Assembly: GCA_047125605.1 (NCBI GenBank)
Contig: CP138932.1
Coordinates: forward strand, 1,054,001 to 1,118,000
From: JAKVBK01 sp022447275
GTDB taxonomy: Bacteria > Pseudomonadota > Alphaproteobacteria > Rhodobacterales > Rhodobacteraceae
Direction of reading: 5' to 3'
DNA: 64,000 nucleotides
The translations under genes were made by a program, and so were the position numbers. Under the pieces are notes generated by a model that did no database searches, had not been told where the DNA came from, and worked only from the letters and a program-made list of their open reading frames with translations. Of this stretch, positions 34,376 through 42,786 are shown piece after piece; the stretch's first letter is position 1; each line of letters opens with the position of its first letter.

Positions 34376-35652
34376 CGCAAGACAGCCGCTCATCCGGTTC
34401 GGCCTCTGGCCTTGCGGCCTATCTGACGGTCACCGCCGCCTATTGGGCCTTTATGCTGACCGATGGCGCTTTGCGGATGCTGGTGCTGCTGCACTTTCAC
34501 ACGCTGGGTTTCAGCCCGATTCAACTGGCCTACCTGTTCGTGCTCTATGAAATCGCCGGGATGGTCACCAACCTGTCTGCGGGCTGGATCGCGGCCCGCT
34601 TCGGGTTGACCTCCACCCTGTACGCAGGTCTTGCCCTCCAGATCGTGGCCCTGATTGCATTGACGCAACTCAACCCAGCCTGGAGCATTGCCGCCTCCGT
34701 GGCTTTTGTGATGTGTGTGCAAGGCCTCTCCGGAGTTGCGAAAGATCTGGCGAAAATGTCGTCGAAATCCGCGGTCAAACTGCTGGCACCGACCGAGGGG
34801 GATGGCCTGTTTCGCTGGGTGGCGATCCTCACGGGCTCCAAGAACGCGATCAAAGGCTTGGGCTTTTTGCTGGGGGCCGCTCTGCTGGCCATGTTTGGGT
34901 TTCTGACAGCCATTTGGAGCATGGTCGCCGCCCTGAGCGTGATCCTCGTACTGGTCGTGATCCTGATGCCTGCTGGGCTGCCCGGAGGGCGCAAGGGCGT
35001 GCCTTTCTCCGCAGTGTTCTCCAAGGATAGAAACATCAACTGGTTGTCTGTTGCACGGGTGGCCCTGTTTGGGGCCCGGGACGTCTGGTTCGTGGTTGGC
35101 ATCCCGATCTATTTTCACATGGTGTTTTCAGACGGCACACCCGAAGGCGCGCGCCAATCCTTTTTCCTTGTCGGCAGTTTCATGGCCCTCTGGATCATTT
35201 TTTACGGGTTTGTGCAGAGCCAATCACCGCGTCTGCTGAGGGCAAAGCACAGGCCGCTGGCCGGGCTTGTGGGCGCCGCGCGCGGTTGGGCTTTTGCCTT
35301 GGCCGTGGTGCCTGCGGGCCTGATGCTGGCGGTTGGTCTTTCCGAGTGCCCGTCCCCTGCCCTGACGACACTGCTGATCGCAGGTCTGCTGGTTTTTGGG
35401 GCGCTTTTTGCAGTAAACTCCGCCCTGCATTCCTATTTGATTCTGGCGTTCACTAAGGCCGATCGCGTGACGATGGATGTGGGCTTTTACTATATGGCCA
35501 ATGCCGCTGGCCGGCTGCTGGGAACAGTTCTGTCGGGCGCAATGTACCAGTTCGGCGGGCTCGAAGCCTGCCTGGCCTGTGCCGCCGTGATGATCGGGCT
35601 CAGCGCCTTGGCCGCGGGCCGGCTAAGCGCCCCGAGAGCCGCCCCAAGCTGA
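34372..35652 (+). CDS. arsJ: Organoarsenical efflux MFS transporter ArsJ
   Basis: A 426-residue major-facilitator protein with GTG start inside the GAPDH stop. The sequence SGLAAYLTVTAAYWAFMLTD then GALRMLVLLHFHTLGF closely matches what I know of ArsJ. VQGLSGVAKDLAKMSSKSAV and WVAILTGSKNAIKGLGFLLG are further ArsJ hallmarks. About twelve membrane helices are present. It exports 1-arseno-3-phosphoglycerate made by the partner GAPDH across the inner membrane; the product then breaks down outside. Regulation is not evident, since the usual ArsR gene is not adjacent. Confidence is high because both gene order and internal motifs agree. Confidence 0.92.
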   Translation: MTQDSRSSGSASGLAAYLTVTAAYWAFMLTDGALRMLVLLHFHTLGFSPIQLAYLFVLYEIAGMVTNLSAGWIAARFGLTSTLYAGLALQIVALIALTQLNPAWSIAASVAFVMCVQGLSGVAKDLAKMSSKSAVKLLAPTEGDGLFRWVAILTGSKNAIKGLGFLLGAALLAMFGFLTAIWSMVAALSVILVLVVILMPAGLPGGRKGVPFSAVFSKDRNINWLSVARVALFGARDVWFVVGIPIYFHMVFSDGTPEGARQSFFLVGSFMALWIIFYGFVQSQSPRLLRAKHRPLAGLVGAARGWAFALAVVPAGLMLAVGLSECPSPALTTLLIAGLLVFGALFAVNSALHSYLILAFTKADRVTMDVGFYYMANAAGRLLGTVLSGAMYQFGGLEACLACAAVMIGLSALAAGRLSAPRAAPS

Positions 35653-35730
35653 CAGCGAATATCTTTTGCACTTGCCTCCGGGGCTATCCCGCTATGATAA
35701 GCGCAAAGGTCTGAAACCGTTCGAGAGATC

Positions 35731-36582
35731 ATGCCGCGCTTCGCAGACGCCCTGCTCGCCCCGGCGAAACTGACACGCCGCAGCCTATTGGCTGCGCTGG
35801 TTGCCCTGCCCTGCTTGGCTGCTTCCAGCGTCGTTGTACTGGCAAGCACTGCAGCACAGACCACGCAACCGCTCAGCGTCTTTGCCCCGGCAAGTCTGTC
35901 AGAGGCTCTGACGGAGGTGGCGCAGGCATTTACCGCACAGGGGCAACCGGATGTGACCCTGTCTTTTGCCGGCAGTTCTTCCCTAGCCCGTCAGATCGGT
36001 GTGGGTGCCCCGGCAGACGTGTTCATCTCGGCCAATGCGCTCTGGATGGACGATCTCGAAGCACGCGGCCGCATCCTTCCCGATACGCGGCGCAATATTG
36101 CAGGCAATGGGCTGGTGGTCATCGGCCATGGTCCACAGCCCCCGCTGCCAACCCTGTCTGGCACAGCCCTGCAGACGGCCCTTGGGGCGGGGCGCCTGTC
36201 GCTAGCACTTGTGGAGGCGGTGCCGGCAGGGATTTATGCCAGAACCGCCCTGCAAAACCTTGATCTGTGGGACGCAGTGGCAGACCGCACCGCGCAGGCC
36301 GACAATGTGCGCGCTGCGCTCGCCTATGTGGCCGTGGGCGCCGCACCCATTGGCATTGTCTACAGAACAGACGCGCAGGCCGAGCCGCGGGTCTCTGTCC
36401 TCGCGGAAATACCGCCCGACAGCCATCCCTCGATCGTCTATCCCGCCGCGGTCGTGGAGGCCCTCACCGGAACGCCCCACCCTGCAGCGGCAGATTTTGT
36501 CGCGTTCCTGACAACGCCTGAAGCTCAGGCCATCTTTCGCGCATATGGGTTTCTGCCTTCCCTCGAAAGCCCGGCCTCATGA
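35731..36582 (+). CDS. modA: Molybdate ABC transporter, periplasmic binding protein
   Basis: A 283-residue substrate-binding protein. The N-terminus has a twin arginine before a hydrophobic stretch (KLTRRSLLAALVALPCLAAS), so export may be by Tat or by Sec. The mature part starts near PLSVFAPASLSEALTEVAQA. FAGSSSLARQIGVGAPADVF and FISANALWMDDLEARG contain the serines and backbone sites that hold oxyanions. SHPSIVYPAAVV and FLTTPEAQAIFRAYGF finish the lobe. It delivers molybdate (and tungstate) to ModBC. Its stop overlaps modB by four bases. Confidence 0.92.
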   Translation: MPRFADALLAPAKLTRRSLLAALVALPCLAASSVVVLASTAAQTTQPLSVFAPASLSEALTEVAQAFTAQGQPDVTLSFAGSSSLARQIGVGAPADVFISANALWMDDLEARGRILPDTRRNIAGNGLVVIGHGPQPPLPTLSGTALQTALGAGRLSLALVEAVPAGIYARTALQNLDLWDAVADRTAQADNVRAALAYVAVGAAPIGIVYRTDAQAEPRVSVLAEIPPDSHPSIVYPAAVVEALTGTPHPAAADFVAFLTTPEAQAIFRAYGFLPSLESPAS

Positions 36583-37295
36583 ACGGTGACGGTCTGCTTG
36601 GGCCCGATGAATGGGCCGCTGTGCTGCTGTCGATCCGCGTGGCCTTCTTTGCCGTGCTCTGGAGCCTGCCCCTTGGTGTTTTGTGCGCCTATGCCCTTGC
36701 GCGGTGGGAGTTTCCCGGAAAGCAACTGCTAAACGGGCTGGTCCATCTGCCCCTGATCCTGCCGCCCGTTGTTACCGGCTATCTGCTGCTGTTGGCTTTC
36801 GGGCCCCAAGGGCCCTTGGGGCAGGCTTTGGCCCCGCTGGGGATCAGCTTTGCCTTCCGTTGGACAGGCGCGGCCCTTGCCGCCGCCATCATGGCGTTTC
36901 CTCTGATGGTGCGGGCGATCCGCCTCGCGCTTGAAGGCGTCGACCCGCGCCTCGAAGAGGCCAGTGCGACGCTGGGCGCCTCGCCGCTTTGGGTGTTCAT
37001 CACTGTTACCTTGCCCCTGATCTTGCCCGGCATCCTGACCGGCACGATCTTGGCCTTTGCAAAGGCGATCGGAGAGTTCGGCGCCACCATCACCTTTGTC
37101 TCGAACATCCCCGGCGAAACACGTACGATCCCTTCGGCCATCTATGCCTTCTTGCAAGTGCCCGGGGGCGAAGGGGCCGCATTCCAGCTGGTGATCGTGT
37201 CCATTGTGATTGCCATGGGGGCCTTGCTGGCCTCTGAGATTCTTGCCCAACGCATGAACCAGCGCCTTGGCACCAACAGCCGGGGCGCCATGTGA
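36579..37295 (+). CDS. modB: Molybdate ABC transporter permease
   Basis: A 238-residue permease with about five to six membrane spans. The cytoplasmic coupling loop EEASATLGASPLWVFITVTL with the following P-L-I-L-P-G is the E-A-A motif that docks with ModC. FAKAIGEFGATITFVSNIPG matches ModB proteins closely. It overlaps modA and modC by four bases each (ATGA and a GTGATG junction), so the three subunits are translationally coupled. Dimers form the molybdate pathway through the inner membrane. Confidence 0.93.
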   Translation: MNGDGLLGPDEWAAVLLSIRVAFFAVLWSLPLGVLCAYALARWEFPGKQLLNGLVHLPLILPPVVTGYLLLLAFGPQGPLGQALAPLGISFAFRWTGAALAAAIMAFPLMVRAIRLALEGVDPRLEEASATLGASPLWVFITVTLPLILPGILTGTILAFAKAIGEFGATITFVSNIPGETRTIPSAIYAFLQVPGGEGAAFQLVIVSIVIAMGALLASEILAQRMNQRLGTNSRGAM

Positions 37296-38437
37296 TGAGC
37301 AGCAGCGCAGAACGAGACATGCTGGAGGTTGACCTCCAACACCAGTTGGGCTCCTTCGCGCTCAACGCGGCCTTTCGCGCCCCGCAAGGCATCACCGTGC
37401 TTTTCGGGCGCTCGGGCTCCGGCAAAACAACCATCGTGAATGCCGTTGCCGGCTTGATGCGCCCCAATGCGGGGACAATCCGTATCGGGACGCAAGTGCT
37501 CTATGACAGTGCAACCGGCCAGTACCTGCCCCCGCACAAACGCCACGTGGGCTACATCTTTCAGGAGGGGCGGCTTTTCCCGCATCTCAGCGTGCGCAGC
37601 AACCTGACCTATGGGCGCTGGATGTCTGGCACACGGGCAGATCCGGCTCTGTTCAATCGGATCGTCGAAATGCTGGGCCTTGGCGCCTTGCTCACGCGCC
37701 GGCCCGGGGCTCTTTCAGGGGGCGAAAAGCAGCGCGTCGCGATTGGCCGGGCGCTTTTGGCTGCGCCCCGTCTGATCCTCGCGGATGAACCGCTCGCAGC
37801 GTTGGACGCACAACGCAAAGCTGAAATCCTGCCCTATTTCGAACGGCTGCGCGACGAAGTGAAAACGCCGATCCTCTATGTCAGCCATTCCGCCTCCGAA
37901 GTGGCCCGCTTGGCAACGCGGGTTGTGGCGCTCGAAGATGGCAGGGTGCTGCGCCAGGGCCGTGCCTCTGATGTGCTGGCTGATCCTGCCGTTACCCCCC
38001 TGGGGGCACGCGCAGCAGGCGCTATCCTGCAGGCCAAGGTTGCCCGTCACCATCCCGACGGGCTGACCGAGCTTTCAGCCAGCGGACTGCCCCTGCTGCT
38101 GCCCCATCTGGATAAGGCGCCCGGCAGCCATGTGCGGATCCGGATCGCCGCGACTGATGTCATCATTGCAGCGCAGGCGCCCGCAGGGCTATCGGCCCTC
38201 AATGTCTTGCCCGGAACAGTTGATGCGTTGCGCCCGGGCGGTGGGCCCGGCGCAATCGTGTCACTGGAAACACCGGCGGGCCGGCTGTTGGCACGGATCA
38301 CACAGCGCTCGGTCGATGCGCTCGGCTTGCACCCGGGCATGTCCTGTCATGCGGTCATAAAGGCTGTGGCCGTGGCCCCCGACGACATCGGGGGCACAGA
38401 GGCTGCGCCCGGTCTGCCGCGCGACGACCAGCCCTGA
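37292..38437 (+). CDS. modC: Molybdate ABC transporter ATP-binding protein
   Basis: A 381-residue ATPase. The first codon may be GTG 37292 or ATG 37295, immediately next to each other. Walker A is VLFGRSGSGKTTIVNAVAGL, the Q-loop lies in GYIFQEGRLFPHLSV, the ABC signature in ALSGGEKQRVAIGRALL, and Walker B in LILADEPLAALDA. The C-terminal about 120 residues form a TOBE/Mop domain that binds molybdate and can give feedback inhibition. It energises uptake through ModB. It converges with a dehydrogenase gene only two bases away, so termination signals must lie inside coding sequence. Confidence 0.93.
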   Translation: MMSSSAERDMLEVDLQHQLGSFALNAAFRAPQGITVLFGRSGSGKTTIVNAVAGLMRPNAGTIRIGTQVLYDSATGQYLPPHKRHVGYIFQEGRLFPHLSVRSNLTYGRWMSGTRADPALFNRIVEMLGLGALLTRRPGALSGGEKQRVAIGRALLAAPRLILADEPLAALDAQRKAEILPYFERLRDEVKTPILYVSHSASEVARLATRVVALEDGRVLRQGRASDVLADPAVTPLGARAAGAILQAKVARHHPDGLTELSASGLPLLLPHLDKAPGSHVRIRIAATDVIIAAQAPAGLSALNVLPGTVDALRPGGGPGAIVSLETPAGRLLARITQRSVDALGLHPGMSCHAVIKAVAVAPDDIGGTEAAPGLPRDDQP

Positions 38438-38439
38438 AG

Positions 38440-39207
38440 TCAGACAGCACCGCCTTCCACAAAGAAATTGTTCGCCGAGCACATGGCACTGTCATCAGAG
38501 CACAGCCAAAGCACCATGCGCGCCACATAGACCGGGTCAATCGGCTCTGGGATACATTGGCGCTCCAGCTGCTTCTTGAGATCTTCTTCGTTTACCCACA
38601 GTTCTTTCTGGCGTTCGGTCATGATCCAGCCCGGAACGACCGTGTTTACCCGAATGCCGTGGGGCCCCAAATCCCGGGCAAAGCTTCGGGTCATGCCATG
38701 CACACCCGATTTCGATGTGGTGTAGACCGGCATGCCACCCATGCCTTGCCACCAGCTGTTGGAGCCCATGTTGACAATTGCACCGCCCTTGCCCGCTGCG
38801 ATCATAGCCGGGGCACACGCCTGTGTGGAAAAGAACATGTGGCGCAGATTGGTGGCAATCCGCTCGTCATAATAGGCTTCATCGACCTCGCGCCAATCAT
38901 GGCGATCGTCGCGCGCAGCGTTGTTGACCAGCGCCACCGGAGCGCCGAGCGCCGCAATCATCCGCGCAAAGCCTTCCTTGATTGCGCCTACGTCGCGCAG
39001 GTCCAACTGTTCGAAATGCGCTTGCCCGCCAAGATCAGCAATCTTGTCCAAAACTCTTTCACCAGCCGCGGCATCGATATCAACGAACCCAACCCGCGCG
39101 CCCTGCTCGGCAAAAGCAGTCACGATATCGGCTCCGATGCCGGACCCGCCACCGGATACGAAAACAGTTTGGCCGTCGAGGCTGGGATACTTGGCGAATT
39201 TTGGCAT
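38440..39207 (-). CDS. SDR-family NAD(P)-dependent oxidoreductase
   Basis: A 255-residue classical short-chain dehydrogenase. VFVSGGGSGIGADIVTAFAE is the T/S-G-x3-G-x-G coenzyme loop, VGFVDIDAAAGE ends with the aspartate that favours NAD. NNAARDDRHDW, the serine in MGSNSWWQG and the Y-T-T-S-K box make the catalytic set. Similar proteins oxidise aldoses or polyols (galactose/arabinose/xylose dehydrogenase-like). The W-W in the active-site loop is typical of that subgroup. No cofactor partner or transporter lies beside it. It faces modC head-on on one side and lies 158 bases from the cupin regulator on the other, on the same strand. Confidence 0.85.
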   Translation of the reverse strand: MPKFAKYPSLDGQTVFVSGGGSGIGADIVTAFAEQGARVGFVDIDAAAGERVLDKIADLGGQAHFEQLDLRDVGAIKEGFARMIAALGAPVALVNNAARDDRHDWREVDEAYYDERIATNLRHMFFSTQACAPAMIAAGKGGAIVNMGSNSWWQGMGGMPVYTTSKSGVHGMTRSFARDLGPHGIRVNTVVPGWIMTERQKELWVNEEDLKKQLERQCIPEPIDPVYVARMVLWLCSDDSAMCSANNFFVEGGAV

Positions 39208-39365
39208 GTTTGGGGGTCCTCATTGATTTGACGCAGGGATAGCCCGAACTCAGCGCGCGCACCAGACGCGCGCAGCACAGAATTGCTTTTTGAGGGGGCG
39301 CGCGGCACCCGGGCCCTTCGGCAACGCTGGCTACGCGCCGACCTTTCCGAAGCAGCCCGGCCGGA

Positions 39366-40019
39366 TCAACTCAGGGACGTTACCCAAAGAATGGTTGCAT
39401 CCTCCGGCGAGACCGAGATCACATTGTGTCCCATGGCCGCGTCATAATAGGCGCTGTCGCCCCGGCGCAGCTCCACCGGTGCGTAAAACTCCGTGTAGAG
39501 CTGTATGATGCCGGTCAGAACGTAGAGGAATTCCTCACCATCATGGCGAACCCAGCCATCGAACTCGTCCATCGAGCGGGCACGGACCCGGGCCCGATAG
39601 GGCAGCATCTTCTTGCGGGATAGCGCCCCTGCCAGCAGATCATGCTCGTAGGTGGCCGTCACATGGGATTCCCCGTCCCCTGCCTTCGTCACTGCCATAC
39701 GGCCGGTCACTTCGGCCTTTTCAGGCGGCGTGAATAGCTGCGGGATTGGAATGCGCAGACCCGTGGCCAATTTCTTGAGCCCGTCATAGGTGGGTGACAT
39801 CTGGCCATTCTCGATCTTCGACAGGGTGGAGCGCGCCAATCCCGCCTGCCGGGCGGCCTGTTCCAATGTCCAGCCTTGCGCTTTGCGCAAGGCGCGCACA
39901 CGGTCACCCAGATTGATATGGGTCAGGCTGCGGGCATCCTCGCCCGCGCGCGCAATGCGGATCAGTTTGCGCGGGTCTGTCTCTGCCAAAGCGGGGGTAT
40001 CATCTTGCGGCTCGGTCAT
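39366..40019 (-). CDS. XRE-family transcriptional regulator with C-terminal cupin domain
   Basis: A 217-residue regulator. Residues about 35-95 form a lambda-repressor-like helix-turn-helix (QGWTLEQAARQAGLARSTLS and a following K-I-E-N-G-Q-M-S-P-T). Residues about 140-215 form a cupin barrel (WVRHDGEEFLYVLTGIIQLY, VELRRGDSAYYDAAMGHNVI), suited to bind a small ligand. A short N-terminal extension rich in acidic residues precedes the DNA-binding domain. It is divergent from the acyl-CoA synthetase gene 81 bases away, which is the likely target. The inducer is unknown. Confidence 0.87.
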   Translation of the reverse strand: MTEPQDDTPALAETDPRKLIRIARAGEDARSLTHINLGDRVRALRKAQGWTLEQAARQAGLARSTLSKIENGQMSPTYDGLKKLATGLRIPIPQLFTPPEKAEVTGRMAVTKAGDGESHVTATYEHDLLAGALSRKKMLPYRARVRARSMDEFDGWVRHDGEEFLYVLTGIIQLYTEFYAPVELRRGDSAYYDAAMGHNVISVSPEDATILWVTSLS

Positions 40020-40100
40020 GGGTACCGGGATTTAGGCCCGAAAACGCTGCCTGACAAGCAGCGCCATTGCGTCATTCGGTGCGGTCTGTAAAACCGCGCC

Positions 40101-41618
40101 ATGCTCTCTGTCTTCGAAAGCCCCGCCGCGCCCCCGCCACCAGACGCGTTCAACCTTGCAGCCTATGTGCTGGCGCAAGCCGACCATGTGCCCGACAAGA
40201 CGGCTCTGGCGATCGTTTCCGCATCGCGCGCCAACCGATGGCGATATGGCGCGGTGGCCCAAGCCGTGGCCGGCATTGCCGGGGGTCTGTTGGCGCAGGG
40301 ATTCAGCCCTGGCGACAGAGTGCTGCTGCGGCTTGGCAACACCGCCGCTTTTCCCTTCGCCTACCTCGGGGCGATCTGGGCCGGCCTGATCCCCGTGCCA
40401 ACCTCCTCCGGGCTGACAGAGGAAGAGATCACAGCGATTTCTGCGCAGCTGCGCCCAAGCCTGATCCTGGCCGGGGATGGGATCGCCTTGCCCCAAGGCT
40501 CTGATGCGCGGGTGCTGGAAGAAACGGATGTGATGGGCCTTGCCGATCATCCACCAGTGGCGCCCGTGTTGGGGGATCCCGAGCGGCCTGCCTATATCAT
40601 CTTTACCTCCGGCACATCCGGCCAGCCCCGCGGCGTGGTACATGCGCACCGGGCCATCTGGGCCCGGCGCATGATGTGGGACGGCTGGTATGGGCTCACC
40701 GCACAGGACAGGCTGATGCATGCCGGCGCCTTCAACTGGACCTACACGCTGGGAACAGGCCTGATGGACCCCTGGACGATGGGGGCAACCGCCCTGATCC
40801 CGGCACCCGGCCTGTCAAGCGCGCAGCTGCCGTTGCTCGCAGAGCGGCACCAAGCCACGATCTTTGCCGCCGCCCCGGGCGTTTATCGCCAGATGCTGCG
40901 CGCCAAGCTGCCTCCTATGCCCAAACTGCGCCATGGGCTGAGCGCGGGCGAAGCCCTGCCCCCTGCCCTGCGCAACCAGTGGCAGCAGGCAACCGGCACC
41001 GACCTGCATGAGGCCCTTGGCATGTCTGAATGCTCCACATTCGTGTCCGGCGCCCCCGGCGCACCGGCGCCTGCAGGCACCTCTGGCCGCCCGCAATTGG
41101 GCCGGACAATCGCTGTACTGGACCCGGATGGATCGCCCGTGCCACGCGGAGCATCGGGGGTACTGTCGATCCACCGCAGCGATCCCGGATTGATGCTGGG
41201 CTATCTCGACGCCGAGGCAGAAACAAACAGTCGCTATGCGGGCGATTGGTTCCAGACAGGCGACACGGTCTCCCTGTCGGAGCAAGATCATATCACCTAT
41301 CTCGGCCGTTCAGATGACATGATCAACGCTGGCGGATTTCGCGTCTCACCCCTCGAGGTGGAGGGACAGGCCCTGTCCTTTGCGGGCCTGCGCGCCGCAG
41401 CCGCTGTGGAGCGCGAGGTGCGCCGCGATGTGACCGTACTGGCGCTGCACTACGTGGGCGATCAGATCGACGAGGCGGCGCTCGAGGCCCATCTGGCCAC
41501 CCGACTGGCGCCGTACAAACGGCCCCGCATGCTGATTCGAGAAGACGCCTTGCCCTTGGCCGGCAACGGCAAGATCAACCGCAAGGCGCTCAGACGCAGA
41601 CCTGCTGCGCGTCCGTGA
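40101..41618 (+). CDS. AMP-dependent acyl/benzoate-CoA ligase family enzyme
   Basis: A 505-residue adenylate-forming enzyme. YIIFTSGTSGQPRGVVHAHR is the phosphate-binding loop. ALGMSECSTFVSGAPG holds the acyl/AMP site. WFQTGDTVSLSEQDHITYLG with R-S-D-D-M-I-N-A-G-G-F-R-V-S-P is the hinge, and LPLAGNGKINRKALRRRP contains the catalytic lysine. Substrate may be an aromatic or medium-chain acid; the subgroup includes benzoate-CoA ligase-like proteins. It is divergently oriented to an XRE-cupin regulator, suggesting induction by its substrate. The following DsbA-like gene begins 38 bases later and may be cotranscribed. Confidence 0.85.
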   Translation: MLSVFESPAAPPPPDAFNLAAYVLAQADHVPDKTALAIVSASRANRWRYGAVAQAVAGIAGGLLAQGFSPGDRVLLRLGNTAAFPFAYLGAIWAGLIPVPTSSGLTEEEITAISAQLRPSLILAGDGIALPQGSDARVLEETDVMGLADHPPVAPVLGDPERPAYIIFTSGTSGQPRGVVHAHRAIWARRMMWDGWYGLTAQDRLMHAGAFNWTYTLGTGLMDPWTMGATALIPAPGLSSAQLPLLAERHQATIFAAAPGVYRQMLRAKLPPMPKLRHGLSAGEALPPALRNQWQQATGTDLHEALGMSECSTFVSGAPGAPAPAGTSGRPQLGRTIAVLDPDGSPVPRGASGVLSIHRSDPGLMLGYLDAEAETNSRYAGDWFQTGDTVSLSEQDHITYLGRSDDMINAGGFRVSPLEVEGQALSFAGLRAAAAVEREVRRDVTVLALHYVGDQIDEAALEAHLATRLAPYKRPRMLIREDALPLAGNGKINRKALRRRPAARP

Positions 41619-41656
41619 CACCTGCCAAACCGACGACAAGCTGATAGGACGGCCCC

Positions 41657-42289
41657 ATGATCAAGCTAGACATTCTTTCAGACCCAATCTGCCCGTGGTG
41701 CTATATCGGCAAAAGCTTGCTGGATCAGGCCCTGTCGCAAGTCGAGCAGCACCCTTTCACAATCGAGTGGCACCCGTTCCAGCTCAACCCCGACATGCCC
41801 CGCACGGGCCTGGACCGCGCGTCCTATCTGGAAAACAAATTCGGTGGCAAAGACGCCGCAGCCGAGGTCTATGGCCGGATTGCCGATGCGGCACAGGCAG
41901 CGGGGCTGACGATTGATTTTTCAACAATTGCGCGCACGCCCAACACGCTGGATGCCCATCGACTGATCCACTGGGCCGGGATCGAGCGGCGCCAGCTTGA
42001 CGTGGTCGATGCTCTGTTTGCCGCATATTTCGAGCAGGGCCGTGACATCGGCGACCGTGACACGCTAGCCGATATTGCCGACAGCGCGGGGATGGATGCC
42101 GCCACGGTACACCGTCTTCTGGAGTCCGATGCTGACCTCGAAGATATTCAGGCCCGCGATGCGCATGCACGCGCACGCGGGGTGACCGGTGTGCCCACCT
42201 TCATCATTGCCGATCAGCACGTGGTGCCCGGCGCCCAGCAACCGGAACTTTGGACGCGCCTTATCAAAGAGATCAGCGAACAGCTGTGA
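41657..42289 (+). CDS. DsbA-family oxidoreductase, FrnE-like
   Basis: A 210-residue thioredoxin-fold protein with the active site SDPICPWCYIGKSLLDQAL (C-P-W-C). WHPFQLNPDMPRTGLDRASY is typical of FrnE/2-hydroxychromene-2-carboxylate isomerase-like proteins. The middle helical insert (residues about 60-170) and GVTGVPTFIIADQHVVPGAQ with the cis-proline complete the fold. No signal peptide is seen, so it acts in the cytoplasm. The exact role is not known; related proteins have been linked to polyketide folding and redox stress. It ends one base before the convergent next gene. Confidence 0.88.
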   Translation: MIKLDILSDPICPWCYIGKSLLDQALSQVEQHPFTIEWHPFQLNPDMPRTGLDRASYLENKFGGKDAAAEVYGRIADAAQAAGLTIDFSTIARTPNTLDAHRLIHWAGIERRQLDVVDALFAAYFEQGRDIGDRDTLADIADSAGMDAATVHRLLESDADLEDIQARDAHARARGVTGVPTFIIADQHVVPGAQQPELWTRLIKEISEQL

Positions 42290-42658
42290 TCAGAAAAAAG
42301 CGCGTATGTCTGTGCGTGGGGATGCGATCACATCGATCAGCTGCCCGCTATTAGAGGATTGAACCAAAAGAATATGCTGTTGATCCACGCTCAGAATGCG
42401 GCGGCAGGTGATCGATGGATCGGCATAGGCCTCCGGACAAGCAAAGGGCACCATCGCCAACCCGGAACGTTCCAGCATCGCCAACGTCACTTGAACGCCC
42501 CGCGCGGTGCCCTGCGATGCCACGCTCGCACGGGGAGGCTCATGCGCAGAGGGATCAGCTCCAAGCGCCGGCAATATAACGCCTTGGGCTGCGGCATGGC
42601 CCGTGGCCAAACCCAATACCAAAAATGCGGCCACAGCAAAAAACCCGAGAAAGCGCAT
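42290..42658 (-). CDS. Small secreted protein of unknown function
   Basis: A 122-residue protein from ATG 42658; the next upstream start adds six residues ahead of the signal and is less likely. It has a clear Sec signal peptide (FLGFFAVAAFLVLGLATGHA, cleavage near A-A-A-Q). The mature part has two cysteines (CPEAYADPSITCRR) that could form a disulfide and a VDQQHILLVQSSNSGQLIDV stretch. No known family could be named. It is transcribed toward the DsbA-like gene; the two stop codons adjoin. Confidence 0.65.
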   Translation of the reverse strand: MRFLGFFAVAAFLVLGLATGHAAAQGVILPALGADPSAHEPPRASVASQGTARGVQVTLAMLERSGLAMVPFACPEAYADPSITCRRILSVDQQHILLVQSSNSGQLIDVIASPRTDIRAFF

Positions 42659-42786
42659 GACACAGACCCCTGCCAAAAGTTCCGCGTGGCGTCTTGCTGC
42701 GTGGCTTGCGGCTTCCTGACTCTTTTTGTCATGAATGGCAAGGCTTCTTTATGTTACCCGCCCAGCAATGGTGTTAGAGCGCTGAA

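Noticed and set aside
35653..35730. Possible ModE site (CGCTATGATAAGCG) before modA
   Set aside because: Only part of the palindrome is symmetric and it does not fit the ModE consensus spacing; not enough to call.
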